This document shows, in pieces, positions 16,982 through 26,393 of a stretch of 64,000 nt of DNA. Positions within the stretch are counted from its first letter, which is position 1. Each line of letters starts with the position of its first letter. The translations under genes were made by a program, and so were the position numbers. Location of the stretch: the NCBI RefSeq assembly GCF_010093345.1, contig NZ_PDWT01000002.1, positions 434,001 through 498,000 of the forward strand, written 5' to 3'. This stretch comes from Pseudoxanthomonas yeongjuensis (GTDB lineage: Bacteria; Pseudomonadota; Gammaproteobacteria; Xanthomonadales; Xanthomonadaceae). The notes beneath the pieces are model-generated. The model made no database searches. It saw only the letters and a program-made list of their open reading frames with translations, and was not told where the DNA came from.

Positions 16982-19531
16982 GTGAAAGCTCTGTGCGTGA
17001 CTTTTCTTTGCACCTGCCTTGGCGCAGGCCTGGCCCTGGCAGCCGACGCCAGCGCAAGCGACGCGAGCCCGAAGCCGTTGCAGGATTGGCCGCGCATCGA
17101 AAGCGCGATCGGGAAGGATGCGGCTGTGGAAGCACGCGTCCGCAAGATAGTGGCCGAGATGACGCTCGCCCAGAAGATCGGACAGATGACCCAGCCGGAA
17201 ATCTCGTCGGTCACTCCCGCGGAGGTGCGCCAGTACTACCTCGGTTCGGTCTTGAACGGTGGTGGTTCGTGGCCCGGGAAGGACAAGCACGCCTCGGTGG
17301 GCGACTGGCTGCGCCTGGCGGAGCAGTACCACCAGGCATCGATCAGCACCGACGCGACCACGCCCATCCCGGTCATCTGGGGCACCGATGCCGTGCACGG
17401 CCACAACAATGTTTACGGGGCGACGCTGTTCCCGCACAACATCGGCCTGGGCGCGGCGCATGACCCGGAGTTGATCGAACGCATAGGCGAAGCGACCGGA
17501 CAGTCCACGCGCGCGACGGGCATCGGCTGGGTATTCGGGCCGACCCTGGCGGTGGCGCAGGACGCCCGCTGGGGACGCACCTATGAAAGTTTCTCGGCCG
17601 ATGGTGCGCTGGTCCGGGAATACGCCGCCGCTTACATCAAGGGTATCCAGGGCGACCTGGGTGGCGACGGCAACGTGGTGGCCACGGCCAAGCACTACAT
17701 CGGCGATGGCGCCACCGATCACGGCAAGGATCAGGGCAATGCCGTGATCGGCAAGGCCGAGATGATCAACGTACACGGTCAGGGTTATTACGGCGCGCTC
17801 GCCGCGGGCGTGCAGACGGTGATGGCTTCGTTCAACAGCTGGAACGATGCGGCAGCGGGCGTGGACTACGGGAAGATGCACGGCAACCATGCGCTGCTGA
17901 CCGAAACGTTGAAGGACAAGATGGGCTTCGACGGATTCGTGGTCACCGACTGGAACGGCATTTCCCAGGTGAAGGGCTGCAGCAACTCCAGTTGCGCACA
18001 GGCGATCAACGCCGGTATCGACATGGTCATGGTGCCCGAGGACTGGAAGGCCTTCATCGCCAGCACCATGGCCCAGGTGCGGGCCGGTGAAATCCCCATG
18101 GCGCGTATCGACGATGCGGTGACGCGCATCCTGCGGGTCAAGCTGCGCGCCGGATTGTTCGAGCGCAAGCCTTCGGACGGCCGCTACGCCAGCGACGAAA
18201 AAGCGTTGCAGCATCGTGAACTCGCGCGCCGTGCGGTGCGCGAGTCGCTGGTCCTGCTGAAGAACGAAGACAAGCTGCTTCCATTGCGGCGAGACCAGCG
18301 CGTGCTGGTGGTCGGCAAGAGCGCCGACAGCCTGTCCAACCAGGTCGGAGGCTGGTCGCTGACCTGGCAGGGCACCGGGAACACCAACCAGGATTATCCG
18401 AACGCCGACACGTTGCTGGCCGCGATCCGCGCCATCGTGGGCCAGGACAAAGTGGTGTTCAGTGAAACCGGCAAGGACGTGGATCCTTCGCGCTTCGATG
18501 TGGTCGTGGCCGCGATCGGCGAAACGCCGTATGCGGAAACCAATGGAGACATCGTGGCTTCCGACACGCTGGCCCATAGCCGTCGCCACCCCGAGGACCT
18601 GGCCGTGTTGCAGACCGCGTCGGCCATGGGCAAGCCGGTGGTCACGGTGTTTTTCTCCGGGCGCCCGCTCTATGCCAACGACCTGATCAACCTGTCGCGG
18701 GCCTTCGTCGCCGCCTGGTTGCCGGGTACGGAAGGCAAGGGCGTGACCGATGTGCTGTTCGCAAGCGAAGGCGATGAACCGGCGCCGGATTTCCGCGGCC
18801 GGCTGACGTTCCCCTGGCCCGGCGATCCATGCCCAGCGCCTGCGGATCGCGCGGACGCGGCACATCCCGCGTTGTTCGAGCCTGGCTATGGCTTGAGCTA
18901 TGCGCGGCCGGTTTCCACGGCAGCGTTGCCGGTCGCGACCACGACCAGCTGCGGTGAGGCCGTCGCGCTGCCGATCTTCAATCTGGGCGACGCGCCGAAC
19001 TTCGCCTTGCACGTGGCTACCGATGCCGTGGAGCGCGCACTCGGTGCCGACCTCAACGCGACTTTGCGTTGGCCGGATTCCGCGCCGGCATTGCAGGTGC
19101 GGACCGTGCAGGTCAACACGCAGCAGGACGCCAAGGAAGTCATCTGGCTGGCGCCTGCGCGCTTCTTCTCGCGCAATCCTGCACGCGACAATCTCAATGC
19201 CCTGGCCAATGCCAAGGCCGCGTTGCAGTTCGACCTGCTGCTGGTGCATGCGCCAGCGTCGGCAGTGATGCTGTCGATGGGTTGTGGTGGCGATTGCGGC
19301 GGTGGTATCGACATCGCGCCTGCGCTCGCCACCCTGCCGACGGGTCGGAAGCACACCTTCAAGATCCCGCTGCCCTGTTTCGCGCAGCGCGGCGTGGACC
19401 TCGGCGCAGTCGAAGTACCCTTCAGTGTCGCGGCCGACGCGCCGTTCGCCGCGGCCTTCACCAATATCCGCGTGGTCGCGGGGGCGGGCGCCGACGCGGA
19501 TGCTTTCGATTGCGCGACGATCAAGCCTTGA
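16982..19531 (+). CDS. Secreted GH3 beta-glucosidase / exo-1,4-beta-glucan glucohydrolase
   Basis: Exported glycoside hydrolase of 849 residues that should remove terminal beta-linked glucose from oligosaccharides. A signal peptide ends at about LALA-AD. The GH3 N-terminal barrel shows PVIWGTDAVHGHNN, ATAKHYIGDG and the nucleophile D323 in FVVTDWNG. The second domain shows ESLVLLKNED and the closing EPGYGLSYA. About 190 further residues resemble the C-terminal domain of ExoP-type glucohydrolases. The start is a GTG at 16982 with GGAGAG just upstream; a TTG five codons earlier is less likely. The deacetylase follows after 35 nt. Confidence 0.9.
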   Translation: MKALCVTFLCTCLGAGLALAADASASDASPKPLQDWPRIESAIGKDAAVEARVRKIVAEMTLAQKIGQMTQPEISSVTPAEVRQYYLGSVLNGGGSWPGKDKHASVGDWLRLAEQYHQASISTDATTPIPVIWGTDAVHGHNNVYGATLFPHNIGLGAAHDPELIERIGEATGQSTRATGIGWVFGPTLAVAQDARWGRTYESFSADGALVREYAAAYIKGIQGDLGGDGNVVATAKHYIGDGATDHGKDQGNAVIGKAEMINVHGQGYYGALAAGVQTVMASFNSWNDAAAGVDYGKMHGNHALLTETLKDKMGFDGFVVTDWNGISQVKGCSNSSCAQAINAGIDMVMVPEDWKAFIASTMAQVRAGEIPMARIDDAVTRILRVKLRAGLFERKPSDGRYASDEKALQHRELARRAVRESLVLLKNEDKLLPLRRDQRVLVVGKSADSLSNQVGGWSLTWQGTGNTNQDYPNADTLLAAIRAIVGQDKVVFSETGKDVDPSRFDVVVAAIGETPYAETNGDIVASDTLAHSRRHPEDLAVLQTASAMGKPVVTVFFSGRPLYANDLINLSRAFVAAWLPGTEGKGVTDVLFASEGDEPAPDFRGRLTFPWPGDPCPAPADRADAAHPALFEPGYGLSYARPVSTAALPVATTTSCGEAVALPIFNLGDAPNFALHVATDAVERALGADLNATLRWPDSAPALQVRTVQVNTQQDAKEVIWLAPARFFSRNPARDNLNALANAKAALQFDLLLVHAPASAVMLSMGCGGDCGGGIDIAPALATLPTGRKHTFKIPLPCFAQRGVDLGAVEVPFSVAADAPFAAAFTNIRVVAGAGADADAFDCATIKP

Positions 19532-19566
19532 TCGTTACAGGGCGCAGGAAAGGACGGAAACGCACC

Positions 19567-20382
19567 ATGAAGTCCCTTTCGGTCACGTTGGCGCTCATTG
19601 CATTCGCCTGGCCGCACTCGGTGCTGGCCGTGGAGACCGGTGTTTTCGCCTGGCCGGATGGCAGGAAGGCCGCGGTCAGCCTGGCTTACGACGATGCGCT
19701 GGATTCCCAGCTCGACAACGCGATCCCCGCACTGGATCGATATGGTTTGAAGGGGAGTTTCTACCTGCAGCTGTCGCGCGATCCCGTGCGCTTGCGGCTA
19801 GAGGAGTGGCGCGCCGCCGCCAGGAACGGACACGAGCTGGGCAACCACACCTTGTTCCACCAGTGCTCCGGTTCGCTGCAGGATCGCGACTGGGTCGAGC
19901 CGCAACGGGACCTGGACAGGACTTCGGCGGCGGCGATGAAGGATCAGGTGCTGCTGGCCAATGTCATGCTCACCGCGATCGACGGCCGCACGGAGCGCAC
20001 CATGACCGTGCCGTGCGGCGACGTGATGGCCACGGGCGTCAACTACATCGACGCGGTGCGGCAGGAGTTCGTTGCGATCAAGCTCGGCGACGGCGCGGTC
20101 ACGCCCGGCATGTGGAAACTCGACCCCTACGCGGTCACCGTCGAGACGCCAATTGGTATCACCGGCGAACAGCTCATCGCCCGGGTCGAGGAGGCGGCGC
20201 GCAAGGGCACCATGGTCAACTTCACCTTCCACGGCGTCGGCGGTGACTACCTGTCGGTCTCGAAGCAGGCCCATGAAGAACTGCTGCAGCACCTCTCGAC
20301 CCACCGGGACATCTATTGGGTGGACACCTTCATCAACCTGATGGCGTACGTCAGGCAGCAACAATCCCTGGCAGGGCAGTAA
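19567..20382 (+). CDS. Secreted polysaccharide deacetylase family protein (CE4-like)
   Basis: A 271-residue exported protein. The signal peptide ends at about SVLA-VE. The NodB-fold catalytic motifs are AYDDALD (D42/D43) and GNHTLFH (H94, H98), giving the Asp-His-His metal triad of family 4 carbohydrate esterases. It follows the GH3 gene with a ribosome site AGGAAAGGA, so it should share the LacI-controlled promoter. The two enzymes probably act in turn on an imported or surface-held acetylated oligosaccharide, which is an inference. Confidence 0.85.
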   Translation: MKSLSVTLALIAFAWPHSVLAVETGVFAWPDGRKAAVSLAYDDALDSQLDNAIPALDRYGLKGSFYLQLSRDPVRLRLEEWRAAARNGHELGNHTLFHQCSGSLQDRDWVEPQRDLDRTSAAAMKDQVLLANVMLTAIDGRTERTMTVPCGDVMATGVNYIDAVRQEFVAIKLGDGAVTPGMWKLDPYAVTVETPIGITGEQLIARVEEAARKGTMVNFTFHGVGGDYLSVSKQAHEELLQHLSTHRDIYWVDTFINLMAYVRQQQSLAGQ

Positions 20383-20580
20383 CGCCGCCAGGCTGCGGAT
20401 GCGCCTTGCCGGAGACCGTCCGCTGTTCAGCGGCTTCGCGTCCAATGGGCATTCAAGCCTCTATTGCGAGGCGAATTGTCCGGCTCTCATTCCGAGGAGC
20501 GCGGTCGTCGGCCCGCGGCGCATGAGCCGCGAGGCATGCCATTTCCTCGAGATCGATGTCCAGCACCAACTCGCCCGGAC

Positions 20581-22788
20581 TCAAGGGTGGCAAGTGTGCG
20601 GCTTGTACGGAAGCCCGCCCTTTCCTAGCAGCCAGTAGTCAAACCACGCCAGGTCGCGATCGACATAATCCCGCAGTGTCTCGCCGTCGCCTATGCCGTG
20701 CCCTTCCTCAGGATGCATGATCATTTCCACCGGCTTGCAATGCGCGTGCAGGTAGGTGAAGTACTCCAGGCCAGAGACGAAAAACATGCTGGGCATCGGC
20801 GGCTGTTCCTTCAAGCCGAATCGCAACAGGATGGGCGTATTGACCTTGCGTGGATCCGAGGTGGGGAACGGCGCATCGAGCAGGTGGTTGTCGACGAAGC
20901 CGGCATGCAACCAGTAGTTGCCCAGCAGATTGCCGCGATAGGCCACCGCACTGGAGATTCCGGTGTCGATGACCGGGTCATGCGCCGACGCCGCCTTGAA
21001 CATGTCGGTCTGGGTCACCGCGAACGCCGTCACCCAGCCACCATAGCTGGCCCCTGCAATGCCGAGGCGCTCCGGATCGGCATAGCCTCGGCGGACCATT
21101 TCCTGCACGCCGGGAATAAGATCGTAATTGGTCGGGAACTCCCACCCTTCCAGAATGGCCTCCTGGTGTTGCCGGCCGTAGCCCGGATCGCCACGCGGGT
21201 TGGCCATCAGCACCATGTAACCGCGCGCGAGATAAAGTTCGGGGGGCACCTGGTGGGCGCCTTCGAAGTGCATCGCGTCGAAACTGTTGCGGAAAGCGAC
21301 GCCCGGGCCGCCGTGGACCAGCAGAATCAGCGGATAGCGCTTGCCCGGCTGGTAGTCCGCCGGCTTGAGCAACCAGCCGTCGATGTCGAAGCGATCGTCC
21401 TTGCTGCGCCAACGTACGGTTTCCACGTCGGACACCTGGAACAGGTCGCGCACGGCATCGCCAAACCGCGTCAATCGCGACGGAGACGTGGAGGGCTGTT
21501 TCAGGTCGAGCAGGTAGACGTCGTTGGGCGTGTTGGCATCGCCCGTCACCAGCGCCATGGTGCGGCCGTCGGCACTCAGGCTGAACGCAATGACGTTCTT
21601 GCCCGCCGGCGTCAGGTCCTGCCAGCGTTCCTGGCCGGTCCGATCCGCGTGGAAAGCCTTGATCCGGTTCGAACCCCGGTCGAACCACTGGAAGTAAAGC
21701 GTTCCGTTCCCCGCGCCATCGCCACCGGCGCGCGACCAGAGGAAAGGGGCGGATCGACCGACATAGATTTCCAGCGATGCAAGAGGGTCTTGCCCTTGTT
21801 TTCCGTTACTGAACTCGAAGAGTTGCAGCGGCTCCAATTCCCACGTCTTTCGGAATTGGCTGGGGTCGGGAGAGGCCACGGTGCCTGCAACGGGAACGAT
21901 AAAGCCAGCATCGGGACCGGTCAGCAAGGGCATGCGTTCGGTATCGACGGTTCCCGCCAGCGTGTCGAGCCGACGCTGGCGCACGTCGTAGCGATGCAAG
22001 GTGCGGCCCGACACGAACGCCATGCCACCGAACGGATTTGCCGGCGTACCGACGATCCACAGGGTTTCCGCCTCCCGCCATTGCAGGGCGCCAGGCTCGT
22101 CCAGCAGGTATTGGCTGTTGAACGCTTCCACGCGCTTCTTGCCCGTCAGGTCCATCACCACGGCCCTGCGCTCGGGCGACCAGCGCTTGGCCAGAGAGTC
22201 GTCGTACAAGCGCGAACGCGTCGCCACGATGGCCTTCGACTCGAGTCCTCCTTTCTCTTCCTTCTTTTCCTCGACGGATGCCGTCAGGGGATTCGCGCCG
22301 TTGCAGATGGCCGCGATCCGGCTGGCGTCCGGCGACCAGATCGCGACACCCACCGTTTCCTTGGTGCCGCAAGGTTGCAGGACTCGCGACTGGTTGCTGC
22401 CAAGATCCCGCACGACGAGTTCATTGACCTTGTCGCGCGCGACCCGGTACAGGATTTTCCGGCTGTCCGGAGACCAGACCGGGTTGTCGAGCGACGAGCC
22501 GGCGTCCGCGGCAGGTACGCGCTCGGGTTTGCCGCCGGCACGGGGCACCAGCCAAATCGTCCGCTGGCGCGAATAGTAGGTTTCCGGTTTGGGTCGCTCC
22601 GTGACCACGGCCACCCGGGAGCCGTCGGGAGAAATCTGGGCCTCCACGACCTGGTCGATCCGGAAAAGGTGTTCGTAGCGAAATGCATCCGTCGGCGCCG
22701 CCTGCAATCCGCCGGAAGCCAGTGCCGCCCACGCGCAGATCCAGCCGCAATGCGGGAAGGCGCGAACACTCGGGAGTTTCCACTGCAT
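20581..22788 (-). CDS. S9 prolyl-oligopeptidase-like peptidase with Glu at the catalytic acid (isopeptidase-like)
   Basis: Exported serine peptidase of 735 residues: signal peptide to about residue 30, a WD40/TolB-like beta-propeller (about 40-480, with repeated SPD motifs) and an alpha/beta hydrolase domain. The nucleophile is S581 in GASYGGW and the histidine H697 in EEGHGI. At the acid position, where S9 enzymes normally have Asp, the sequence is FGLKEQPP with E661. The lasso-peptide isopeptidase AtxE2 also uses Glu here. It is divergent from TBDR1, and both have the ECF-type motif. An AAGGA ribosome site precedes the ATG. An isopeptidase role is plausible but unproven; ordinary dipeptidyl peptidase is the alternative. 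Confidence 0.85.
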   Translation of the reverse strand: MQWKLPSVRAFPHCGWICAWAALASGGLQAAPTDAFRYEHLFRIDQVVEAQISPDGSRVAVVTERPKPETYYSRQRTIWLVPRAGGKPERVPAADAGSSLDNPVWSPDSRKILYRVARDKVNELVVRDLGSNQSRVLQPCGTKETVGVAIWSPDASRIAAICNGANPLTASVEEKKEEKGGLESKAIVATRSRLYDDSLAKRWSPERRAVVMDLTGKKRVEAFNSQYLLDEPGALQWREAETLWIVGTPANPFGGMAFVSGRTLHRYDVRQRRLDTLAGTVDTERMPLLTGPDAGFIVPVAGTVASPDPSQFRKTWELEPLQLFEFSNGKQGQDPLASLEIYVGRSAPFLWSRAGGDGAGNGTLYFQWFDRGSNRIKAFHADRTGQERWQDLTPAGKNVIAFSLSADGRTMALVTGDANTPNDVYLLDLKQPSTSPSRLTRFGDAVRDLFQVSDVETVRWRSKDDRFDIDGWLLKPADYQPGKRYPLILLVHGGPGVAFRNSFDAMHFEGAHQVPPELYLARGYMVLMANPRGDPGYGRQHQEAILEGWEFPTNYDLIPGVQEMVRRGYADPERLGIAGASYGGWVTAFAVTQTDMFKAASAHDPVIDTGISSAVAYRGNLLGNYWLHAGFVDNHLLDAPFPTSDPRKVNTPILLRFGLKEQPPMPSMFFVSGLEYFTYLHAHCKPVEMIMHPEEGHGIGDGETLRDYVDRDLAWFDYWLLGKGGLPYKPHTCHP

Positions 22789-22831
22789 CGTTTGATTCCT
22801 TGTTCAGCATCGTTTGCTGGGTCAGGAAAGT

Positions 22832-22861
22832 GCAGACGTCGCAGTGGGGCCGCACCCTACC
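22832..22861 (-). promoter_or_regulatory. ECF-type promoter motif for the S9 gene
   Basis: On the minus strand GGTAGGG (22861-22855), a 16-nt spacer, then CGTCTGC from 22838. It is about 45 nt upstream of the S9 ATG and back to back with the motif of TBDR1. Confidence 0.65.
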
Positions 22862-22932
22862 GGAAGCGCGGAGCGAAAAGGGTCGGCACCAATCGGGTGC
22901 GAAGACGGAGTGGCTAGCATATCCGTGTTGCA

Positions 22933-22962
22933 GGTAGGGTATTCGTGTGCCGCATCGCCATC
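22933..22962 (+). promoter_or_regulatory. ECF-type promoter motif for TBDR1
   Basis: GGTAGGG at 22933, a 16-nt spacer, then CGCCATC at 22956, about 45 nt upstream of the receptor ATG. Confidence 0.65.
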
Positions 22963-23004
22963 CACAGCAAGCAGCGCCGCTGTGACTCCTGGGGATACAC
23001 GAGA

Positions 23005-26000
23005 ATGAAATTCCATCGATCTTTTGCCGGCCGTCGTACGCTGCTCGCGTTGGCGGTCGGTTGTTGCATGCAATGGGCGGTCGCCCAAAGCCTGGATACG
23101 CAACGTCAATACGATCTGCCCGCCGGAAGGCTGGTCGATGCGCTCAACGTGCTGAGCGAGCAGAGCGGCCTGCAGATCGTGTACGACGACAAGATCCTTT
23201 CGGGAAAGACCGCCGAGCCGGTGCGGGGGGTGATGACCGCGGAGCAGGCGCTGAAATCGTTATTGCAGAAGAAAGGGTTGGAGTTCCAGCACGTCAGCGA
23301 GCGCACGGTGCGGGTGAGGGTGGCCGCGCCGCCGTCACGCGGTGAATCCACGGCCGAGCCGCAAGCAAAGAAGATGTCAGCCCCGGGAGCAGAACCGGTC
23401 AACATGGCGGAAGTGCTGGTGAAGGGGAGCCGGTCGCTCAACGCAGACATCCAACGCAGCATCAATGACCCGCAGCCCTATGTGGTATTCAACCGGACGG
23501 ATATCGAACGGGCGGGGGCGATCAACCTCAACGACTTTCTGCTGAAGCGATTGAGCGCCAATACCAACGCGACCACGACGAGCCAATCGGGCGAAATACT
23601 GGGTGACCGCAGTTCGATCAACCTGCGCGGGCTTGGGGAGGGTCAAACCCTTATTCTGGTCGACGGTCGCAGGTTGTCGAACGTCAGCGCAGGATTTAGC
23701 CCGGGACAACCGAATCTCAACGGGATTCCGCTTTCCGCGGTGGAGCGAATCGAAATTCTGCCCACGACCGCCTCTGCCATCTACGGTGGGTCGGCGACCG
23801 GTGGCGTCATCAACATCATATTGCGCCGGGGTTATGAAGGCGGCGAAGTGGCAATCAGCTACGACAACAGTTTCGACACGGATTCCTCCATCAAACGTAT
23901 CGACTTCTCCTATGGCTTCTCGCTGGGACAGGGCCGAACCAGTGTGATGCTCAACGGCAGTTTGACTGAGGCCAACACGGTGTTGAATCGCGATCGCGAC
24001 TTCATCGCTCGGGGGCTGGAACACGTCCTCGCCAACAATCCCGATTTCTCGGGATTGGCTTACCGACGCAGCATGACCCCGAATATCCGGAGCGTTACCG
24101 GCGTGGACCTCGTCTTGGATGACGGCACTCCATTGGAATCGCCCATCACTTTTTTGCCTACGGGTTATCTGGGTCCCGGGTCCGATGGTGGCGCCGCGCT
24201 GCTTGCCAACGCCGGGCGTCTGAATACCGAACCAAGCCCCGATGCCTACATAACAGGTGGTGCCGGGGCGTTTGGAGCCGCGCCGCGGACCAAGAGTTTC
24301 AGTGCCTCGATCCGACAGAGTTTCACCGACCGACTTGATGGTTTTTTGGATATCTCGCAAAACGAAACCCACTCGCGCGATCCTCGCGGTGCAGCCGCCT
24401 TTTTCACTCTGTCCGCTGATGATCCACGGAATCCATTCCAGCAGGCCATCCAGACTGGCGTCGTGACAGACGCGTACAACACTTACTCGGATAGTTCGAA
24501 TCGTACAGATCGAGCCAGCGCCGGCTTGATCGCGCGTCTGCCCAAAGATTGGGCTGCATCCATGGATTTCACATGGTCGAAGTCGACGATCGGATACACG
24601 CTGCGACCTGGCCTGGTGGATTCTGCAGGATTGCTCGCGTCCGGCTTCGATCCCCTGATCGACCACTACAACCTCGGCACGCTGGACTTCGGAGCATACG
24701 CGCCAGCGGAGATCAGCAGTATTGGCGTCCCCGTGGTTACCTACAGCTACAACCCGACCCTGCGATTGGCCGGCCCTATTTGGCAACTCCCGGGCGGAGC
24801 CGTGACGGCGTCGTTCCTGATCGAGCAGCAGAAGAGCAACTTCGGAAGTGGCGCGCAGTGGAATGATCCCGGCGGTCCGACCGAACTCATGGCGGTATTC
24901 CCACCGCGTTCGCAGGACGTGCGAAGTGCATACATGGAGTTCGGCATCCCATTGTTCAGCAAAGCCAATGCGCGGCCCGGCCTGCAGGGCCTGGACCTGC
25001 AGTTGGCAGTGCGATATGACGATTACCGCAGCGTCAGCGGAAACTATTCCCTCTGGTTTCCCAGCCAGACGCCGGAACCGCCGCCTTTCGAACTCGTGAA
25101 AAATTCATCCGCGGAGACCACGGGCCTGTTCGGTCTGAAGTACACGCCTGTCCAGGGATTGAGCATTCGCGCCAGCCACGGCACCGGATTCGTGCCGCCG
25201 GACGTGACCCAACTCGGAGCGCCCTCGCGGCAGGAAGAGTATTTCTCGAGCACGCCGGACCCGCGCCGAGGAAACACGACCTCGCCTCTACCGATGGTCT
25301 ACGTCTCCGGCAGCAACCCGAACCTGGAGCCGGAGAAATCCGAGACGACGTCGGTCGGCGTCATCTTCGAACCCACCTTCCTGCCCGGGTTCCGCGCTTC
25401 GCTGGACTACACCAAGCTGAAGAAGACCAACAACATCACCTCGATCAGCGAAGCCCAGCTTCTCCAATATGAGGCGATATTTCCGGAGCGGATCCAGCGC
25501 GGCGCGGCGCTGCCCGATGACCAGCCCGGCTGGGCCGGTCCCATCACCTACATCGACACGAGCCGGATCAATGCCGCCACTGCGCGCCTGGACAACATCG
25601 ATATGCAGTTGAAGTACGGATTCGATCTGGACAACGGAGCGCACGTGGAATTCTGGGGTAACGGCACCTGGACATTGAAGGCGGAGCGCCAGATTCTGCC
25701 CGGCCTTGAGCCGATCCAGCTGAGGGGGATATCCGCATCGTACGGGCAATCGATTCCGCTCAATTTCCGCGGTTTTTATGGGGTCGATCTGGAGAAGGAT
25801 GGCTGGGGTTTTGGATGGACGGTGCGCCACTACAGCTCATACCTGGTGGCGGACCCGGGCCTGGCGAACAGCGCACCGATACTGGCGGCGCAGGGAAATG
25901 GCGGGCGGGTGCCGCGACAGATGCTGCATGATCTTTCGTTGCGCTGGCGGTCGCTTTCGTCTTCGGACGACAGCGTGTGGCGCAGCATCCTGAGCAACGT

Positions 26001-26136
26001 GGAGGTCAATGCGGGCATTCGCAATGTCTTCAACAAGGAACCGGAAGTCGATGTGTCCAGCGATTACACGTTCTACAGCTACCTGGTGGATGCGCGGCTG
26101 CGCACTTACTACCTGCAGCTGAAGTACATGTTCTAA
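23005..26136 (+). CDS. STN-domain TonB-dependent receptor 1 (FecA-like transducer)
   Basis: Outer-membrane receptor of 1043 residues with signal-transducer architecture. The signal peptide ends near WAVAQ. An STN domain (about 30-110) reads QYDLPAGRLVDALNVLSEQSG and would talk to a FecR. A TonB-box-like stretch MAEVLVKGS follows, then a plug with LRGLGEGQTLILVDGRR and SAIYGGSATGGVINI, and a barrel ending YLQLKYMF. It has exactly the same length as TBDR2 and shares long plug motifs such as DIQRS..DPQPYVVF, so they are paralogs. An S9 gene lies on either side. The nearest FecI/FecR pair is downstream of the second S9 gene. The ligand is probably a peptide given the peptidase neighbours. Confidence 0.93.
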   Translation: MKFHRSFAGRRTLLALAVGCCMQWAVAQSLDTQRQYDLPAGRLVDALNVLSEQSGLQIVYDDKILSGKTAEPVRGVMTAEQALKSLLQKKGLEFQHVSERTVRVRVAAPPSRGESTAEPQAKKMSAPGAEPVNMAEVLVKGSRSLNADIQRSINDPQPYVVFNRTDIERAGAINLNDFLLKRLSANTNATTTSQSGEILGDRSSINLRGLGEGQTLILVDGRRLSNVSAGFSPGQPNLNGIPLSAVERIEILPTTASAIYGGSATGGVINIILRRGYEGGEVAISYDNSFDTDSSIKRIDFSYGFSLGQGRTSVMLNGSLTEANTVLNRDRDFIARGLEHVLANNPDFSGLAYRRSMTPNIRSVTGVDLVLDDGTPLESPITFLPTGYLGPGSDGGAALLANAGRLNTEPSPDAYITGGAGAFGAAPRTKSFSASIRQSFTDRLDGFLDISQNETHSRDPRGAAAFFTLSADDPRNPFQQAIQTGVVTDAYNTYSDSSNRTDRASAGLIARLPKDWAASMDFTWSKSTIGYTLRPGLVDSAGLLASGFDPLIDHYNLGTLDFGAYAPAEISSIGVPVVTYSYNPTLRLAGPIWQLPGGAVTASFLIEQQKSNFGSGAQWNDPGGPTELMAVFPPRSQDVRSAYMEFGIPLFSKANARPGLQGLDLQLAVRYDDYRSVSGNYSLWFPSQTPEPPPFELVKNSSAETTGLFGLKYTPVQGLSIRASHGTGFVPPDVTQLGAPSRQEEYFSSTPDPRRGNTTSPLPMVYVSGSNPNLEPEKSETTSVGVIFEPTFLPGFRASLDYTKLKKTNNITSISEAQLLQYEAIFPERIQRGAALPDDQPGWAGPITYIDTSRINAATARLDNIDMQLKYGFDLDNGAHVEFWGNGTWTLKAERQILPGLEPIQLRGISASYGQSIPLNFRGFYGVDLEKDGWGFGWTVRHYSSYLVADPGLANSAPILAAQGNGGRVPRQMLHDLSLRWRSLSSSDDSVWRSILSNVEVNAGIRNVFNKEPEVDVSSDYTFYSYLVDARLRTYYLQLKYMF

Positions 26137-26201
26137 GCTGGCAAGGCGTAGCGAGCCCGAGCTTCAATCGTTCGTTCTGCCAGACGAGTTCCACGCACAC
26201 A

Positions 26202-26234
26202 GCCGGCCCCGACCTTGTCGTGGGCCGGTTTTTC
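26202..26234 (+). terminator. Rho-independent terminator after TBDR1
   Basis: CCGGCCC pairs with GGGCCGG across a 12-nt loop and is followed by TTTTTC. It separates TBDR1 from the S9 gene, which has its own promoter motif. Confidence 0.85.
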
Positions 26235-26329
26235 TTCGCGGGGCGCATCACCGCGATTTTCCGCCCAGGCAGAGTCCTCTTGCGCAGTAGATATCGGCGC
26301 GAGGGCCGTTGCCCCCTGTCGTAAGTCAT

Positions 26330-26359
26330 GGTGGGGGCCGGGTGCCGCCGGACGCCTTA
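26330..26359 (+). promoter_or_regulatory. ECF-type promoter motif for the S9 gene
   Basis: GGTGGGG at 26330, a 16-nt spacer, then CGCCTTA at 26353, about 35 nt before the ATG. The -35 has G where the others have A. Confidence 0.55.
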
Positions 26360-26393
26360 GTCATTACTTCGATTCCCATAAGGGCTGTCCGGC

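Noticed and set aside
16661..19354. Minus-strand ORF of 897 codons opposite GH3
   Set aside because: Antisense shadow of GH3; no recognisable domain.
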